Source of the DNA: Sphingomonas sp. HITSZ_GF
Lineage (GTDB): Bacteria > Pseudomonadota > Alphaproteobacteria > Sphingomonadales > Sphingomonadaceae
DNA length: 64,000 nt
Reading direction: 5' to 3'
Assembly: GCF_029543155.1 (NCBI RefSeq)
Contig: NZ_JARQXA010000001.1
Coordinates: 1,054,001-1,118,000 of the forward strand
The position numbers and the translations under genes were made by a program. This document shows, one piece after another, positions 62,801 through 64,000 of the stretch. The notes under the pieces are model-generated. The model had not been told where the DNA came from. It worked only from the letters and a program-made list of their open reading frames with translations, and did not search any database. Position 1 is the first letter of the stretch. Each line of letters begins with the position of its first letter.

Positions 62801-64000
62801 GGCATAGAGCTTCTCGGCAACCATCTCGCCAAAGCCCAGCGCCGCGGCGGAAAGCTTGTAGTCGACCACGGGCCGGTCGAATGCGCCGTCGAGCGCCAGC
62901 GATGCGCGCACCGACCGGCCGACCAGATTGGGTGCGATCGCGCCTGCCTTGAGCAGGATCGCGTCGATCTTGAGATTGTGGAAGCGGTTGTTGCCAAGAT
63001 CGACCTGCCCCGTCGCTTCGGCCTGGAGGGCGTCCGAATGGAGCTTGATCACGCCGTCCGCCACGCGGTTCGCCCATTTGGCGTCGAGATCGAGATCGAG
63101 CTGCGGCGCGGCCAGCCGCTCGACCGGCCCCTTCAGCCACAGGCCCGGGTGCAGCGGCCCGCGCAGCTGGAAGCGACCATTGGTCGCCACCAGGTCGAGA
63201 TTGGCAAGCTCGGCCCCGCCCAGCATGCCCAGCGCCTTGCCCTGCCAGCGCGCCCAATCGCCCTTGCCGGCGACGTTCAGCGCCAGCGGCGCATCCAGCC
63301 CGGCCAACCCGGCGACAAGCCCCTTGGCCGGCGCATCAAGCTTCAGGTCGATGTCGAGCTTGTTCCTGTCCGGCGTCGCGTCGAGCCGGAGCGCCAGCTT
63401 GTCGCCGCCTGCCACGCCCGGCGCGGAGAGCGTGCCGCCGTCGAGCACCAGTTCGGCGCGCCCGTCAGCGAGATGCGCCCTGCCCGCCAGCCGCCCGAGA
63501 TAGCGGGCACGCCCATCGACTTCCCTGGCGATGTCGATCCGGGCGATGTCGAGCCTGCCCACATCGATGTTGAGATCGGGGAGCAGCGGCGCGTTGGGGT
63601 CGCCCGAGGATTTGAGCGCCGGCAGCCGCAGCAGCTTCACCTCGGGGCTGGTCAGGCTGCGCACGTCGACCCGGTTGCGCAGATAGGCGAAGGGCCGCCA
63701 GTCCATCCGGATCTCGCGCGAAATAGCGAACACGCCCTTTGTGTCGCGCACCTGCACGTCGCGGAGGATCATCGCGCCGTACAGCGATCCGTCGATCCGC
63801 CCGACGCGGAAGTTCAGCCCCGATCCGAGCGTGATCCTGGCGATCTGGTCCGCGACGAAGCGACGCCCCGGCTGGGTGTTGATGCCGAGCACCAGCGCGG
63901 TCGCCGCCAGTGCCAGCCCGGCCAGCGCGATCCCGGCCCATTTCGCCACGCGCTGCCACAAGGGCCTGCGCACCACCACGACCTCTGGCTCGGCCGCCGC
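59801..64000 (-). CDS. tamB: TamB, translocation and assembly module inner-membrane protein (5' end beyond window)
   Basis: At least 1393 residues visible. One N-terminal transmembrane helix (WAGIALAGLALAATALVLGI) anchors a very long beta-rich periplasmic protein; the C-terminal DUF490/TamB domain (ATAEAIQLAAALQSLSGSGG, GTALAAGKYLTNDIYVEIIT, LSLLSQAGTFGGSSVSLKYS) is diagnostic. It works with TamA in outer-membrane protein or lipid transfer. GTG codons lie near 63979, but the frame stays open to the right edge with residues AAAEPEVVVV, so the true start is probably outside the window. Confidence 0.9.
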   Translation of the reverse strand, partial: AAAEPEVVVVRRPLWQRVAKWAGIALAGLALAATALVLGINTQPGRRFVADQIARITLGSGLNFRVGRIDGSLYGAMILRDVQVRDTKGVFAISREIRMDWRPFAYLRNRVDVRSLTSPEVKLLRLPALKSSGDPNAPLLPDLNIDVGRLDIARIDIAREVDGRARYLGRLAGRAHLADGRAELVLDGGTLSAPGVAGGDKLALRLDATPDRNKLDIDLKLDAPAKGLVAGLAGLDAPLALNVAGKGDWARWQGKALGMLGGAELANLDLVATNGRFQLRGPLHPGLWLKGPVERLAAPQLDLDLDAKWANRVADGVIKLHSDALQAEATGQVDLGNNRFHNLKIDAILLKAGAIAPNLVGRSVRASLALDGAFDRPVVDYKLSAAALGFGEMVAEKLYAEGQARVDANRILVPVKARAARVSGLNAAAGGLVTNLTVNGDLAISGQQILSDNLRLRSDKIDATAIVAADIGRGRYTGALKGRVNDYQIDGVGIVDLKTDAELYAAPGGGWGIKGHIAGNTRKIFSDGAREFLGGNAVASARLVLDPKGIISISDVRMKAPQFRVLRGSGRYDPAGPILINADAVSDQYGPLTARVTGTLNAPVVLLKAPKPGLGIGLVDLEAQVRGRDNAWAVLAKGDTDYGPFNADVLVRTGNRLAIDVNSGRFAGMDISGKLAQTAAGPFEGELAFNGSGVIGRAALSAEGKLQRADVKATASNARIPGQAGLTIGRALIAGNVVLADTPQINGDVQIANLRQGKFVLKTARAKIAYAGGSGTAQLFANGSTGVPFQIAANAKLAPEAWLVALQGQGSGVNFHTSQPAHIAIRDGVYHLLPTKVDFDKGSARLAGSYGKGLVLQTRLDSMDLAVVNAFVPDLGIGGTATGSLDFAQTSPSAFPSADARLEIKDFTRASLASVSTAVDISFVGKLLPDGGDARALIRRGGNTIGRVVATLSPLGPEAGSWTDRMFAAPLSGGIRYNGPAAVPFSLAGLSGQQLDGPIGIAADFTGKVEQPRLAGVVRATNLRYENENFGTRLTGMQIDGSFSNDEFILNSLTAKAGDGTVKAQGKVSLSSANGYPIAITADLDNARLARSDALGATATGKITITKNPEVSKIEGRLTIPEAHYQIIRQGAAEVPELTGVRRKSDVEAAEQTPGRVLRAFGDFDLNLRIDADNRLFVTGMGLESEWRSRITVRGTTLSPDVRGNLEIVRGTYSFASRRFTITRGTIRFQGAEISNPTVDIEGNTTAEGVTAILDVTGTAQQPQITFSSSPSLPQEEVLSRLFFGTNVTNLTATEAIQLAAALQSLSGSGGGLNPLGQLKSATGIDRLRILGADDVSGRGTALAAGKYLTNDIYVEIITDARGFTATQLEISLSRTLSLLSQAGTFGGSSVSLKYSRDY

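Noticed and set aside
1..64000. tRNA or rRNA genes
   Set aside because: No cloverleaf-like or rRNA-like sequence was noticed; a dedicated scan was not possible.

Overview
The window looks like a chromosomal segment of a sphingomonad (Alphaproteobacteria, Sphingomonas-like). The evidence is the high GC content, several TonB-dependent receptors with FecI/FecR-type control, a fused gallate dioxygenase, a DUF6356 protein, and many short GC-rich paired-hairpin intergenic repeats. All assignments come from reading translations and motifs; no database search was possible.

Layout. (1) 1-3.4 kb: an AraC-type regulator divergent from a gallate dioxygenase, then a small accessory patch with two small unknown genes and a broken tyrosine recombinase fragment carrying a 15-C run. 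(2) 3.5-11.1 kb: a four-gene unit of secreted M16 peptidase, ECF sigma factor, FecR anti-sigma and STN-type TonB receptor. The peptidase and the receptor are each preceded by the same bipartite promoter-like motif with identical 17-nt spacing. (3) 11.3-36.1 kb: about 25 kb of unidirectional minus-strand genes forming a near-complete purine catabolic supercluster: LysR regulator, sugar-type ABC importer, two IPNS-like 2-oxoglutarate dioxygenases around a TonB receptor, hpxX/hpxY, purine permease, hpxW, allantoate amidohydrolase, pucG, puuE, hpxZ, uraD, a flavoprotein in the uricase position, uraH, xdhA/B/C and guanine deaminase. Many neighbours overlap by 4 nt. Together they would convert guanine or xanthine through urate, allantoin, allantoate and ureidoglycine to oxalurate and oxamate. 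(4) 36.2-40.6 kb: UBP zinc finger protein, YbaK-like deacylase, an MHS transporter with a large insert behind a LacI-type palindrome, DUF6356, and an FAD/NAD(P) protein. (5) 40.6-43.4 kb: two unusual cytosolic-looking proteins, one of which I read as a MACPF (perforin-like) protein. (6) 43.5-46.7 kb: tyrosine/homogentisate genes hppD and hmgA sharing a palindromic operator, plus a Rieske protein. (7) 46.7-58.3 kb: leucine degradation genes (isovaleryl-CoA dehydrogenase, both methylcrotonyl-CoA carboxylase subunits, a MaoC hydratase) interspersed with a GDSL esterase, an M13 peptidase and a DUF559 nuclease cassette. (8) 58.3-64 kb: a Baeyer-Villiger-type monooxygenase and a tamB gene running off the window.

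The strongest candidates for undescribed biology are: the family of paired-hairpin elements whose arms covary and one of which carries a DUF559 nuclease; the MACPF plus partner operon; the importer-coupled IPNS-like dioxygenases inside the purine cluster; and the peptidase/FecI/FecR/receptor regulon. No tRNA, rRNA or CRISPR array was seen.
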